Source of the DNA: Streptomyces sp. NBC_00659
GTDB taxonomy: Bacteria > Actinomycetota > Actinomycetes > Streptomycetales > Streptomycetaceae
DNA: 64,000 nucleotides
NCBI RefSeq assembly: GCF_036226925.1
Contig: NZ_CP109031.1
Span: 3,844,001 to 3,908,000, forward strand
Direction of reading: 5' to 3'
The notes below the pieces were generated by a model, which made no database searches, was not told the origin of the DNA, and saw only the letters and a program-made list of their open reading frames with translations. Position 1 is the stretch's first letter. Each line of letters starts with the position of its first letter. Of the stretch, positions 50,777-60,599 are shown in pieces. The position numbers were made by a program, and so were the translations under genes.

Positions 50777-51436
50777 ATGCCGGTAAGTCCGTACACCAAG
50801 GAGCGCCTGGCGGAGGCCGCTCGGACGTCGCGAACATTGTCGGAGGCATTGGGGAAATTGGGGGTGGATCCGGGGAGTTCTAGGCGGCATTACATCCGGG
50901 GGCGGATGAAGAAGCTGGGGGTGAATACGTCCCACTTCGAGCGGGATGGGGTCAAATGGACGCGAGAGATCCTTGAACCCGTGGTCGCCGTGTCCGTGAG
51001 CGTCAACGACGTCGTGCGTCGACTCGGACTTGATCCAGTCGGCGGTCACCACTCCAACATCGCCCGACGCATCAAGGCATGTGGGATTGACACCTCGCAC
51101 TTCACGCCAGCGGTCCGAACCGAACGGATGAGGTACAACCAGCGCCGCCGCACTGCCGAGGAGATCCTCGCCAAGGATGCGTCGGCAGATGCCAGACGCA
51201 TCCCGGGCCAACGACTCAAGAGGGCAATGCGCGAACTGGGTGTAGGGGAACGCTGCGCCCTGTGCGATACCGAACCGGTCTGGCTGGGGGAAACACTCCC
51301 GCTTGAGGTCGACCACATCGACGGCAACTGGCGCGACAACCGGGTCGAAAACCTTCGGTTCCTCTGCCCCAACTGCCACTCCACAACCGATAGTTACCGA
51401 GGACGGGGTAGGCAACGCGTCAGGGGCGGTGCTTGA
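50777..51436 (+). CDS. HNH endonuclease with duplicated N-terminal DNA-binding-like domain
   Basis: A 219-residue protein. Two related N-terminal units each end in a 'TSHF' motif: RHYIRGRMKKLGVNTSHF and IARRIKACGIDTSHF. The C-terminal HNH domain has CALCDTEP, LEVDHIDGNWRDNR (catalytic-type D-H and N) and CPNCHSTTDS, with all four zinc cysteines. GGAGG lies before ATG 50777. The next gene is a paralogue whose ATG overlaps this stop by one base. Such HNH proteins act as homing, phage or restriction nucleases; the role here is unknown. Confidence 0.85.
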   Translation: MPVSPYTKERLAEAARTSRTLSEALGKLGVDPGSSRRHYIRGRMKKLGVNTSHFERDGVKWTREILEPVVAVSVSVNDVVRRLGLDPVGGHHSNIARRIKACGIDTSHFTPAVRTERMRYNQRRRTAEEILAKDASADARRIPGQRLKRAMRELGVGERCALCDTEPVWLGETLPLEVDHIDGNWRDNRVENLRFLCPNCHSTTDSYRGRGRQRVRGGA

Positions 51437-52110
51437 TGAGCAGCGGCGCGCGGTACACCCGCGAGCGATTGTCGCAAGCTGCCGAACAATGTTCCGACAT
51501 CGACGAGGTCATCGTCTTCCTCGGGACCGAACCGTATGCCAATCTCCGCCGGTACCTCGCGAAGCGCTTCGCCGACTTCGGCATCGCCACCTCCCATTTC
51601 CGCCCCTGCGGCAGGCGCGCCCGGCCTCCGCACGACGAGTTGCGAGCGGCGATCGCCGAATCGTTCTCGATTACAGAGGTACTGCGCCGCCTGGGGCGCC
51701 CGGACAACGGCGCCCAGCGCGCGAAGCTACGCAAGTGGATCAACGATGATCGCCTGACAACCACGCATTTTCTGGGCCAGGCGCATCGGCGAGGAAAGCG
51801 GAGTGCGACCGCCCAACGTCCTGACGATGTTTTGGTACGCCACAACGGTACACATCGAATCAAAACCGCCCGACTACGGCGCGCCCTCTGTGCACTGGGC
51901 GTCCCCGAGCGGTGCACCAAGTGCGGCGTCGGCCCCGAGTGGCTCGGCAGACCCATGACGCTGGAAGTCGATCACATTAACGGAGACTGGCATGACAACC
52001 GGCGCGAGAATCTGCGGCTGCTGTGCCCCAACTGTCACGCGATCACGAGCACCTGGTGCAGGGGAGGCAGACCGACACTCCCGACTCCCGGTACGATGAC
52101 AGGCGGCTAG
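51436..52110 (+). CDS. Second HNH endonuclease, paralogue of the preceding gene
   Basis: A 224-residue protein of the same plan: an N-terminal ARYTRERLSQAAEQCSDIDE unit, a unit ending in FGIATSHFRPCG, and a second ending in RLTTTHFLGQA. The HNH domain has CTKCGVGPEW, LEVDHINGDWHDNR and CPNCHAITS. ATG 51436 shares a base with the preceding TGA. The stop codon TAG gives its last base to tRNA-Leu. Sequence is about half-identical to its neighbour in the HNH part, so the pair arose by an old duplication. Confidence 0.85.
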   Translation: MSSGARYTRERLSQAAEQCSDIDEVIVFLGTEPYANLRRYLAKRFADFGIATSHFRPCGRRARPPHDELRAAIAESFSITEVLRRLGRPDNGAQRAKLRKWINDDRLTTTHFLGQAHRRGKRSATAQRPDDVLVRHNGTHRIKTARLRRALCALGVPERCTKCGVGPEWLGRPMTLEVDHINGDWHDNRRENLRLLCPNCHAITSTWCRGGRPTLPTPGTMTGG

Positions 52111-52193
52111 CGGCGGTGGCGCAGTGGTGACGCAGCAGACTTAGGATCTGTGGCCCGTGAAACGGCTTGAGGGTTCGAATCCCTTCCGCCGCA
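52110..52193 (+). tRNA. tRNA-Leu (anticodon TAG)
   Basis: A type II tRNA with a long variable arm (CCGT-GAA-ACGG). The acceptor is GCGGCGG/CCGCCGC and the anticodon loop CTTAGGA has TAG at 52142-52144. The T-arm contains GGTTCGAATCC. The first base of the tRNA is the last base of the HNH stop codon. CCA is not encoded. Confidence 0.97.
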
Positions 52194-52199
52194 CCCTGA

Positions 52200-52235
52200 A
52201 CGGCCTGCGAATCGAAAGATACGCAGGCCGTTTTT
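52200..52235. terminator. Intrinsic terminator after tRNA-Leu
   Basis: ACGGCCTGCG at 52200-52209 pairs with CGCAGGCCGT at 52222-52231, followed by a T-run to 52235. It lies between tRNA-Leu and the convergent rdgB gene and may serve both. Confidence 0.85.
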
Positions 52236-52243
52236 GTGTGCGC

Positions 52244-52846
52244 TCAGCCCAACAGCTCCCGCACCACCGGTACCAGTGCGCGGAACGCCTTGCCTCGGTG
52301 GCTGATCGCGTTCTTTTCCTCGGCCGACAGTTCGGCGCACGTACGTGACTCGCCCTCGGGCTGGAGGATCGGGTCGTAGCCGAAGCCGTTCGTGCCGGTG
52401 GGGATGTGGCGGAGGGTGCCGAGCAGTTGGCCCTCGACGACGCGTTCCGTGCCGTCCGGGAGGGCGAGGGCCGCCGCGCAGGCGAAGTGGGCGCCCCGGT
52501 GCGGGGCGTCGATGTCGGAGAGCTGGGCGAGGAGCAGGTCCAGGTTGGCCCGGTCGTCGCCGTGGCGGCCGGCCCAGCGGGCGGAGAAGATGCCGGGGGC
52601 GCCGTTGAGAACGTCGACGCACAGGCCCGAGTCGTCGGCGACGGCGGGCAGGCCGGTGGCCTGGGCGAGGGCGTGGGCCTTCAGCAGGGCGTTCTCGGCG
52701 AAGGTGACGCCGGTTTCCTTGACGTCGGGGATGTCGGGGTAGGCGTCCGCGCCGACGAGGTCATGGGTGAGCCCTGCGTCGGCGAGGATCGCCTTCAACT
52801 CGGTGAGCTTTCCGGCGTTGCGGGTGGCGAGGATCAGGCGGGTCAT
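52244..52846 (-). CDS. rdgB: XTP/dITP diphosphatase (RdgB/HAM1 family)
   Basis: A 200-residue house-cleaning pyrophosphatase. The N-terminal LILATRNAGKLTELKAILAD, GVTFAENALLKAHALAQATG, ADDSGLCVDVLNGAPGIFSA and FGYDPI motifs are all conserved. It removes deaminated purine nucleotides. ATG 52846 begins MTRLILATRN. Homologues lie near rph in many actinobacteria, as here. Confidence 0.94.
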   Translation of the reverse strand: MTRLILATRNAGKLTELKAILADAGLTHDLVGADAYPDIPDVKETGVTFAENALLKAHALAQATGLPAVADDSGLCVDVLNGAPGIFSARWAGRHGDDRANLDLLLAQLSDIDAPHRGAHFACAAALALPDGTERVVEGQLLGTLRHIPTGTNGFGYDPILQPEGESRTCAELSAEEKNAISHRGKAFRALVPVVRELLG

Positions 52847-52917
52847 GGTCGCCAGTATCTCCGAGTCCGCCCCTGAGCCGGGCTCAGGCCGCCCCCGAGC
52901 CGGGTCCCGGCAGGGCC

Positions 52918-53316
52918 CTACGGCGTGCACACCTTCGTCAGTTCGCCCGCCGCGGCCGTGACGGGGCTGATGTCGGGGGTGGTGTCGCCGTTCTTGACGG
53001 CTGTGCGGACGTTGGCGACGGCCTTGTTCAGCTCTTCGACCGCCTTGTTGACGTCGGCGTTGTCGGTCTTGTCGCCGATCTTGTCGAGGTTGTTCTCGAT
53101 GGCGTTGAGGGACGCGTCGGTCTGCGTCGGGTCGTTCGCCGCGTTCTCGACGGCCTGCTGGAGGTCGGTGACGCTGTCGGCTATCGAGTCGGCGGTCTGC
53201 ACGCAGTCGAGCGCCTTGCTGACGGCGTCGCAGCCGACGACGGCCGGCAGGACGACGAGTGCGGCGACGACGGCGATTGTGGCGGTACGGCGGCGATTGC
53301 GGTGGCGCGCGGCCAT
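52918..53316 (-). CDS. Small lipoprotein-like secreted protein
   Basis: A 132-residue protein with a basic N-terminus, a hydrophobic segment and the lipobox-like LPAVVGC (Cys28), then a helical coil-rich body (TDLQQAVENAAND, NNLDKIGDKTDNADVNKAVE). It is likely anchored by lipid at Cys28. GGGAGGGA precedes ATG 53316. Function unknown. It lies between rdgB and rph. Confidence 0.72.
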   Translation of the reverse strand: MAARHRNRRRTATIAVVAALVVLPAVVGCDAVSKALDCVQTADSIADSVTDLQQAVENAANDPTQTDASLNAIENNLDKIGDKTDNADVNKAVEELNKAVANVRTAVKNGDTTPDISPVTAAAGELTKVCTP

Positions 53317-53462
53317 GGAACGGTCCCTCCCCGTGGACGTGGTGTGGTGCGGCCGCACCGACCGCATCGCACCGGTCCGCTGTGCGGTCGGCCCGATCCG
53401 CCCGGAGGGGCCGGCGGGCGCACGGCTGGACCGTACGCCCGTACCCATAAGAACGCCAAGGG

Positions 53463-54209
53463 TTAACCGGCGGTTGCCTCTGAGGTCGATTCGAGTACCG
53501 CGCGCTGGATGGCGGCGAGTTCGTCGCAGCCCCCGACGGCGAGGTCCAGGAGGGCGTTGAGTTCCTTGCGGTCGAAGGGCTCGGCCTCGGCGGTGCCCTG
53601 GACCTCGACGAAGCGGCCGTCGCCGGTGCACACGACGTTCATGTCGGTGTCGGCCTTGACGTCCTCCTCGTAGCAGAGGTCGAGGAGAGGGACGCCGCCG
53701 ACGATGCCGACGGAGACGGCGGAGACGGTGCCGGTGAGCGGCTTGCGGCCGGGCTTGATCAGCTTCTTGCCCTGGGCCCAGGTGACGGCGTCGGCGAGGG
53801 CGACGTACGCGCCGGTGATGGCCGCGGTGCGGGTGCCGCCGTCGGCCTGGAGGACGTCGCAGTCGAGGACGATGGTGTTCTCGCCGAGCGCCTTGTAGTC
53901 GATGACGGCGCGCAGCGAGCGGCCGATGAGGCGGCTGATCTCGTGGGTGCGGCCGCCGATCTTGCCGCGGACTGATTCGCGGTCGCCGCGGGTGTTGGTG
54001 GCGCGGGGGAGCATGGAGTATTCGGCGGTGACCCAGCCCTCGCCGCTGCCCTTGCGCCAGCGGGGGACGCCTTCGGTGACGGAGGCCGTGCAGAAGACCT
54101 TGGTGTCGCCGAAGGATACGAGGACGGAGCCCTCGGCATGCTTGCTCCAGCCACGCTGGATGGTGATGGGGCGCAGCTGTTCGGGGGTGCGGCCGTCGAT
54201 TCGAGACAT
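53463..54209 (-). CDS. rph: Ribonuclease PH
   Basis: A 248-residue phosphorolytic 3'-exoribonuclease of the PNPase/RNase PH fold. [32 protein letters not shown] with the RNA-contact Arg, and [20 protein letters not shown] with the phosphate-site Asp are conserved. It trims tRNA 3' ends. ATG 54209 begins [15 protein letters not shown] terminator hairpin separates it from the nagF-type gene. Confidence 0.96.
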   Translation of the reverse strand: MSRIDGRTPEQLRPITIQRGWSKHAEGSVLVSFGDTKVFCTASVTEGVPRWRKGSGEGWVTAEYSMLPRATNTRGDRESVRGKIGGRTHEISRLIGRSLRAVIDYKALGENTIVLDCDVLQADGGTRTAAITGAYVALADAVTWAQGKKLIKPGRKPLTGTVSAVSVGIVGGVPLLDLCYEEDVKADTDMNVVCTGDGRFVEVQGTAEAEPFDRKELNALLDLAVGGCDELAAIQRAVLESTSEATAG

Positions 54210-54233
54210 GGCGTCGAGCCTATCCGCACAGGT

Positions 54234-54272
54234 GTGAGGGGCTGCCCGCCGGTGGCGGAATCAGCCCCTCAC
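54234..54272 (-). terminator. Hairpin between nagF and rph
   Basis: GTGAGGGGCTG pairs with CAGCCCCTCAC over 11 bp around a 17-nt loop, past the stop of the leftward EIIB gene. Confidence 0.6.
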
Positions 54273-54347
54273 GGGTGAGCCGGTGCGGCTCCTGAAGCGG
54301 TGTGCGGCCCGCTCGGGGGCCGGGGTGGCTTCAGTGGGTCCTGCAGG

Positions 54348-54581
54348 TCACATCATGTCTTCGATCTCGCCGGCGATGGGGTCCGCGTCGGTTCCGATGA
54401 CGACCTGGATGGCGGTGCCCATCTTGACGACGCCGTGGGCGCCTGCGGCCTTCAGGGCGGCCTCGTCGACGAGTGAGGCGTCATGGACCTCGGTGCGGAG
54501 GCGGGTGATGCAGCCTTCGACCTCTTCGATGTTGTCGATGCCGCCGAGCCCGGCGACGATCTTCTCAGCCTTCGTGGCCAT
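54348..54581 (-). CDS. nagF: PTS EIIB component, N-acetylglucosamine type
   Basis: A 77-residue phosphotransferase subunit. Its phosphorylated cysteine is Cys24 in NIEEVEGCITRLRTEV. It passes phosphate from the general PTS proteins to sugar taken up by a separate EIIC. In S. coelicolor the matching nagF lies divergent from nagE1, and that order is seen here. The ATG at 54581 follows GGGAGTAGG. A DasR site lies 118-133 bp upstream, between the two genes. Confidence 0.9.
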   Translation of the reverse strand: MATKAEKIVAGLGGIDNIEEVEGCITRLRTEVHDASLVDEAALKAAGAHGVVKMGTAIQVVIGTDADPIAGEIEDMM

Positions 54582-54698
54582 GTCCTACTCCCTGATCAGA
54601 ACCGCTTTGTCGCAGTAACCCACAGTTGGCCCATCTTCGCGAGCGGCCATGTCGTGGGTGCCGAAGGATGGCGATCACGACAGAGCGACCCGTCGCCG

Positions 54699-54714
54699 AC
54701 TGGTCTACACCAGT
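54699..54714. promoter_or_regulatory. DasR-responsive element between nagF and nagE1
   Basis: ACTGGTCTACACCAGT is a full-length match to the dre consensus and sits 41 bp upstream of nagE1 and 118 bp upstream of nagF. DasR should control both divergent genes from here. Confidence 0.88.
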
Positions 54715-54754
54715 TGGCGGGCGGTCGCCAAACCGGCCCGCCCGGAGGACGCCC

Positions 54755-56041
54755 ATGAGTGCCGTAAGCGATGTGTCTCCAGCGCGTGCCCGTTGGCACA
54801 AGGCGTTCCAGGGGCTGCAGAAGATGGGCCGCAGCCTGCAGTTGCCGATCGCCGTGCTCCCGGCGGCGGGCATTTTGAACCGGCTCGGTCAGCCGGATGT
54901 GTTCGGTGCGGACGGGCTCGGCTGGGACAACCTGTCGAAGGTGATCGGCGCGGCGGGTGGCGCGTTGCTGGACGGCAACCTCGGGCTGCCGATGCTGTTC
55001 TGTGTCGGCGTGGCCATCGGTATGGCGAAGAAGGCGGACGGCTCGACGGCCTTGGCGGCGGTCGTGGGTTTCCTCGTGTACTACAACGTGCTGCGCGCGT
55101 TTCCGGAGACCTGTCCGGGCGGGAGCGTCCAGATCAAGCTGGGCTGCCAGTTGGAGGATGCCTCGGTCGTCGATTTCACGTACCAGAACCCCGGGGTGTT
55201 CGGCGGTATCGCCATCGGGCTGATGTCGGCGTACTTCTGGGCGCGCTACCACCGGACGAAGCTGGTGGACTGGCTCGGCTTCTTCAACGGGCGCCGTCTG
55301 GTGCCGATCATCATGGCGTTCGTGGCCATCGCGTTCGCCTCGCTGTGCCTGTGGGTGTGGCCGCCGATCGGTGACGCGCTGGAGAACTTCAGCGACTGGC
55401 TGGTCGGGTTGGGGGCGTGGGGTTCGGGTGTGTTCGGTCTGACCAACCGGGCTCTGCTGGTGATCGGTCTGCACCAGTTCCTGAACGTGCCCATCTGGTT
55501 CCAGTTCGGCAGTTTCACCAAGCCGGACGGCCAGGTCGTGCACGGTGACATCAACATGTTCCTGGCGGGCGACCCCGACGCGGGGCAGTTCCTCACGGGC
55601 TTCTTCCCGATCATGATGTTCGCGCTGCCGGCGGCCGCGCTCGCGATGACGCACACCGCGAAGCCGCATCGGCGCAAGGAGATCGGCGGTCTGATGCTGT
55701 CGGTGGCGCTGACGTCGTTCGTCACGGGCATCACCGAGCCGATCGAGTACTCGTTCCTGTTCATCGCGCCGCTGCTGTACGCGATCCACGCGGTCCTCAC
55801 GGGTGTGTCGATGGCGGTGACGTGGGGGCTCGGTGTGCACGACGGCTTCAGTTTCTCCGCCGGCCTGATCGACTACGTCATCAACTGGAACCTGGCGACG
55901 AAGCCGTGGCTGATCATTCCGATCGGGCTGTGCTTCGGCGCGGTGTACTACGCGATCTTCCGGTTCGCGATCACGAAGTTCGATCTGAAGACTCCGGGGC
56001 GGGAGCCGGAGGAGGACGTCGAGGACACCACGAAGGCGTAG
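54755..56041 (+). CDS. nagE1: PTS EIIC component, N-acetylglucosamine type (NagE1)
   Basis: A 428-residue membrane permease of the glucose/GlcNAc EIIC group, with about 10 helices. SLQLPIAVLPAAGILNRLGQ, KKADGSTALAAVVGFLVYYN and SFVTGITEPIEYSFLF (with the substrate-contact Glu) are conserved. There is no fused EIIB or EIIA, so it needs NagF and a soluble EIIA. CGGAGGA precedes ATG 54755. A terminator follows, then a second copy. Confidence 0.92.
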   Translation: MSAVSDVSPARARWHKAFQGLQKMGRSLQLPIAVLPAAGILNRLGQPDVFGADGLGWDNLSKVIGAAGGALLDGNLGLPMLFCVGVAIGMAKKADGSTALAAVVGFLVYYNVLRAFPETCPGGSVQIKLGCQLEDASVVDFTYQNPGVFGGIAIGLMSAYFWARYHRTKLVDWLGFFNGRRLVPIIMAFVAIAFASLCLWVWPPIGDALENFSDWLVGLGAWGSGVFGLTNRALLVIGLHQFLNVPIWFQFGSFTKPDGQVVHGDINMFLAGDPDAGQFLTGFFPIMMFALPAAALAMTHTAKPHRRKEIGGLMLSVALTSFVTGITEPIEYSFLFIAPLLYAIHAVLTGVSMAVTWGLGVHDGFSFSAGLIDYVINWNLATKPWLIIPIGLCFGAVYYAIFRFAITKFDLKTPGREPEEDVEDTTKA

Positions 56042-56074
56042 CCTCCCCGCCGGGCCGCAGGCCCCGCACATCGA

Positions 56075-56106
56075 AAGGCCCCTGGACCAGCCGGTCCGGG
56101 GGCCTT
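56075..56106 (+). terminator. Terminator after nagE1
   Basis: AAGGCCCCTGGACC, AGCC loop, GGTCCGGGGGCCTT: a 14-bp stem with one wobble pair. Confidence 0.75.
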
Positions 56107-56190
56107 CGCCATGACCGGAATCGCCTCTTCCCGTTATGGCCCAGGCCACAAAATTCGTGGGTTCCTTATCTGGCCTTCACCGTGCTAGAA

Positions 56191-56222
56191 ACAGGTCTAC
56201 ACCACTGGTGGTGTAGACCACA
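56191..56222. promoter_or_regulatory. Head-to-head DasR element upstream of nagE2
   Basis: ACAGGTCTACACCACT on the plus strand is followed by the same element on the minus strand. The two share a perfect palindrome with 12-bp arms and a 2-nt centre (56194-56219). It lies about 67-98 bp upstream of nagE2. Two dimers could bind side by side. Confidence 0.85.
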
Positions 56223-56288
56223 TGGTCGCTGCCGACCCCTGTCACACCCTTTCCCGTCCCCCGGCAGCGCCCGGCGCATGGAGGAACT

Positions 56289-57539
56289 ATGAGCACCGCC
56301 ACCGTCTCGGCGGCACCCGCGAAGAAGCGGGGATCCGGCCTGTTCCAGGGCCTGCAGAAGGTCGGCCGCAGCCTGCAGCTGCCGATCGCCGTGCTTCCGG
56401 CGGCGGGCATCCTGCTCCGCCTCGGCCAGCCGGACGTATTCGGCAAGGACGGCCTCGGCTGGAACAAGGTCGCGGCCGTCTTCGCCACCGCCGGCGACGC
56501 GGTGTTCAGCAACCTGCCGCTGCTGTTCTGCGTCGGTATCGCCATCGGCTTCGCCAAGAAGGCCGACGGCTCCACGGCACTGGCCGCCCTTGTCGGCTTC
56601 CTGGTCTACAAGAACGTGCTGACCGCGTTCCCCATCACCGACGCCAAGGTGACCAAGGGCGCGGACATCGCCGCGACGTACAACGACCCGAAGGTCCTCG
56701 GCGGCATCGTCATGGGCCTGATAGCCGCCGTCACCTGGCAGCGGTTCCACCGCACCAAGCTGCCCGACTGGCTCGGCTTCTTCAACGGCCGCCGCCTGGT
56801 GCCGATCCTGATGGCCTTCATCGGCACCGCCGTCGGCGTCTTCTTCGGCCTGGTCTGGGAGCCCATCGGCGACATCATCACCAACTTCGGTGAGTGGATG
56901 ACGGGTCTCGGCGCTGTCGGCGCGGGCATCTTCGGCGCGATCAACCGCGCACTGCTCCCGGTCGGCATGCACCAGTTCGTCAACACGGTCGCCTGGCAGG
57001 AGATCGGCTCGTACAAGGACCCCTCGGGCGCCCTGTGGCACGGTGACCTGCCCCGCTTCTTCCACGGCGACCCGACCGCCGGTCAGTTCATGACCGGATT
57101 CTTCCCCATCATGATGTTCGCGCTGCCGGCCGCCGCCCTGGCGATCACGCACACCGCCCGCCCCGAGCGCCGCAAGGTCGTCGGCGGCATGATGATGTCG
57201 CTCGCGCTCACCTCGTTCGTCACGGGCATCACCGAGCCGATCGAGTTCGCGTTCATGTTCATCGCGCCGGTCCTGTACGTGATCCACGCGGTCCTGACCG
57301 CCCTGTCGATGGCGATCACCTGGTCCCTGGGCGTGCACCACGGCTTCAGCTTCTCGGCCGGTGCGATCGACTACTTCCTGAACTGGAACCTGGCCACCAA
57401 GCCCTGGATGATCATCCCGATCGGTCTGGTCTTCGCGGCGGTCTACTACGTGGTCTTCCGCTTCGCGATCACCAAGTTCAACCTCCCCACCCCGGGCCGT
57501 GAGCCCGAGGAGGAGGTCGAGGACCTCACGAAGGCGTGA
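56289..57539 (+). CDS. nagE2: PTS EIIC component, N-acetylglucosamine type (NagE2)
   Basis: A 416-residue EIIC, highly similar to its neighbour: SLQLPIAVLPAAGILLRLGQ, KKADGSTALAALVGFLVYKN, SFVTGITEPIEFAFMF. In S. coelicolor NagE2 is the main GlcNAc transporter. GGAGG precedes ATG 56289. Its own head-to-head dre gives it DasR control separate from nagE1. The tail GREPEEEVEDLTKA repeats that of NagE1. Confidence 0.93.
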   Translation: MSTATVSAAPAKKRGSGLFQGLQKVGRSLQLPIAVLPAAGILLRLGQPDVFGKDGLGWNKVAAVFATAGDAVFSNLPLLFCVGIAIGFAKKADGSTALAALVGFLVYKNVLTAFPITDAKVTKGADIAATYNDPKVLGGIVMGLIAAVTWQRFHRTKLPDWLGFFNGRRLVPILMAFIGTAVGVFFGLVWEPIGDIITNFGEWMTGLGAVGAGIFGAINRALLPVGMHQFVNTVAWQEIGSYKDPSGALWHGDLPRFFHGDPTAGQFMTGFFPIMMFALPAAALAITHTARPERRKVVGGMMMSLALTSFVTGITEPIEFAFMFIAPVLYVIHAVLTALSMAITWSLGVHHGFSFSAGAIDYFLNWNLATKPWMIIPIGLVFAAVYYVVFRFAITKFNLPTPGREPEEEVEDLTKA

Positions 57540-57559
57540 GTCGTCCTTCCTTACGGCCG

Positions 57560-57593
57560 AAGGCCCCCGGAACCGCCTGGTTCCGGGGGCCTT
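57560..57593. terminator. Terminator between nagE2 and MBL gene
   Basis: A perfect 15-bp stem (AAGGCCCCCGGAACC and complement) with loop GCCT, between convergent genes. Confidence 0.8.
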
Positions 57594-57610
57594 CGTGCGC
57601 GCTGAAGCCG

Positions 57611-58363
57611 TCAGATCTCGTACGTCGCCCCCGGCACCGCCAGATCCACCGGGCCCTCGTACGCCGAGCGGGCGTCCGTCAGGTTGGTGTCGGCGTCCGT
57701 CCACGGGGGGATGTGGGTGAGGACGAGGCGGCGGGCGCCCGCGCGGGCGGCGGTCTCGCCGGCCTCCAGGCCGTTGAGGTGGAGGCCGGGGATGTTCTCC
57801 TTGCCGTGGGTGAACGCGGCCTCGCACAGGAACAGGTCCGTGTCGCGCGCGAGTTCGTCCAGGGCATCGGTCACCCCCGTGTCACCGGAGTACGTCAACG
57901 ACCGTCCGCCGTGCTCCACCCGGATGCCGTACGCCTCCACCGGGTGCGCCACCCGTTCGGTGTGCACGATGAAGGGGCCGACCTCGAACGTGGACGGCTT
58001 GACCGTGTGGAAGTCGAAGACCTCGCTCATGGACGAGGCGCTGGGGGTGTCGGCGTAGGCCGTGGTGAGCCGGTGCTCGGTGCCTTCGGGGCCGTAGACC
58101 GGGAGCGGGTCGCAGCGGCCGCCGTCGTGCCGGTAGTAGCGCGCGACGAAGTAGGCGCACATGTCGATGCAGTGGTCGGCGTGCAGATGGCTCAGGAAGA
58201 TCGCGTCGAGGTCGTAGAGACCGCAATGGCGCTGCAGCTCGCCCAGGGCACCGTTGCCCATGTCGAGAAGCAGCCGGAAGCCGTCGGCCTCTAGGAGGTA
58301 GCTCGAGCAGGCCGATTCCGCGGACGGGAACGACCCCGAGCAGCCGACGACGGTGAGCTTCAT
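57611..58363 (-). CDS. MBL-fold metallo-hydrolase
   Basis: A 250-residue protein with the metal motif SHLHADHCID (H-x-H-x-D-H), the Asp in TYSGDTGVTD and the His in LVLTHIPPW, as in the RNase Z/AtsA branch of metallo-beta-lactamase enzymes. The start LTVVGCSGSFPSAESACSSY is typical of the group (cyclic nucleotide phosphodiesterase, RNase Z-like). GGAGG precedes ATG 58363. Substrate unknown. Confidence 0.88.
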   Translation of the reverse strand: MKLTVVGCSGSFPSAESACSSYLLEADGFRLLLDMGNGALGELQRHCGLYDLDAIFLSHLHADHCIDMCAYFVARYYRHDGGRCDPLPVYGPEGTEHRLTTAYADTPSASSMSEVFDFHTVKPSTFEVGPFIVHTERVAHPVEAYGIRVEHGGRSLTYSGDTGVTDALDELARDTDLFLCEAAFTHGKENIPGLHLNGLEAGETAARAGARRLVLTHIPPWTDADTNLTDARSAYEGPVDLAVPGATYEI

Positions 58364-58613
58364 AAAACAGAAACCTCCGCTGGCGGGTAACAGCTGGAAA
58401 CGGGGAGGACGGGGGTCGTGCGGTCCGTCGAGCGTAAGGCGCAAAAGGACGGGTCGCTCCTCCGCCAGGGGCCGTTGTGGGCGAACTCACCTGTGCTGTC
58501 ACCGGTTCGGATGGACCTGAGGAGTGGTGTTTGGATCAGTTCGGACGGCCCGTCGGACACCGGGGTCGTCCCAGGGCGGGCGCGGTCACGCGCGCGCCGG
58601 TACCTTCTTTGCT

Positions 58614-59084
58614 GTGGACACGTCCTGGTGGCTCGCGTTGGCGGCGGTGGTGCTGCTCGCGCTGGTCGTGACGCTGGTGGACGGCTGGGGGCGCCGCGGG
58701 CGCCGGCCGGCCGGGCGGACGCGTCCGCCGGGCCGGGGCGGACCGCGCCGGGGCGGAGGGCGGCGCGAGGGGCAGGCGCCGCGGGCGGCGGAGATCTGGT
58801 GGGCGAACGTCCCCTACGAGGACGGGCCGGGGGCCAAGGACCGGCCCTGTCTGGTGCTGGTGGTGCGCGGGAAGCGGGTGACCGTCGCGAAGATCACCAG
58901 CAAGTACCACGACGAACGGCCGGGGGTGATCCCGCTGCCCCCGGGAACCGTGGGTGACGCCCACGGGCGGCCGAGCTTCCTGGAGACGGACGAGTTGCGC
59001 GAGGTGCCGGTGGGCGACTTCCGGCGCCGGGTCGGTGTGGTGGATCCGGTTCTGTGGGACCAGGTCCGTTACCTGGCCCGCTGA
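58614..59084 (+). CDS. PemK/MazF-like protein with N-terminal membrane anchor
   Basis: A 156-residue protein. The N-terminal helix (ALAAVVLLALVVTLVDG) and an Arg/Gly-rich linker precede a PemK/MazF-type SH3-like barrel with EIWWANVPYEDGPGAKDRP and CLVLVVRGKRVTVAKITSKY. MazF proteins cut mRNA; membrane anchoring is unusual, and no antitoxin gene is adjacent. The start is GTG 58614, with no strong RBS. Homologues sit here in the Streptomyces core (recalled), so it is probably not a plain toxin. Confidence 0.78.
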   Translation: MDTSWWLALAAVVLLALVVTLVDGWGRRGRRPAGRTRPPGRGGPRRGGGRREGQAPRAAEIWWANVPYEDGPGAKDRPCLVLVVRGKRVTVAKITSKYHDERPGVIPLPPGTVGDAHGRPSFLETDELREVPVGDFRRRVGVVDPVLWDQVRYLAR

Positions 59085-59126
59085 GCCGCTCTCCCGCCCG
59101 GGTGGAGAACGCGAGAACGCGGAAGA

Positions 59127-59155
59127 GCGCGGGGACCGTCGATCGGTCCCCGCGC
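59127..59155. terminator. Terminator between MazF-like and cysM genes
   Basis: GCGCGGGGACCG, TCGAT, CGGTCCCCGCGC: a perfect 12-bp stem between convergent genes. Confidence 0.8.
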
Positions 59156-59237
59156 CCTTCGTCACGGCTGGTGCGGCCGGTACGGCAGGTGCCGTGTCCG
59201 GGCCAGGGCCAGGCGGACGGGAATTGTCAGGCAGGCC

Positions 59238-60599
<1,362 letters not shown>

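Noticed and set aside
54596..57827. Two minus-strand frames of more than 500 codons
   Set aside because: Antisense to nagE1 and nagE2; composition is His/Arg/Glu-rich without family features.
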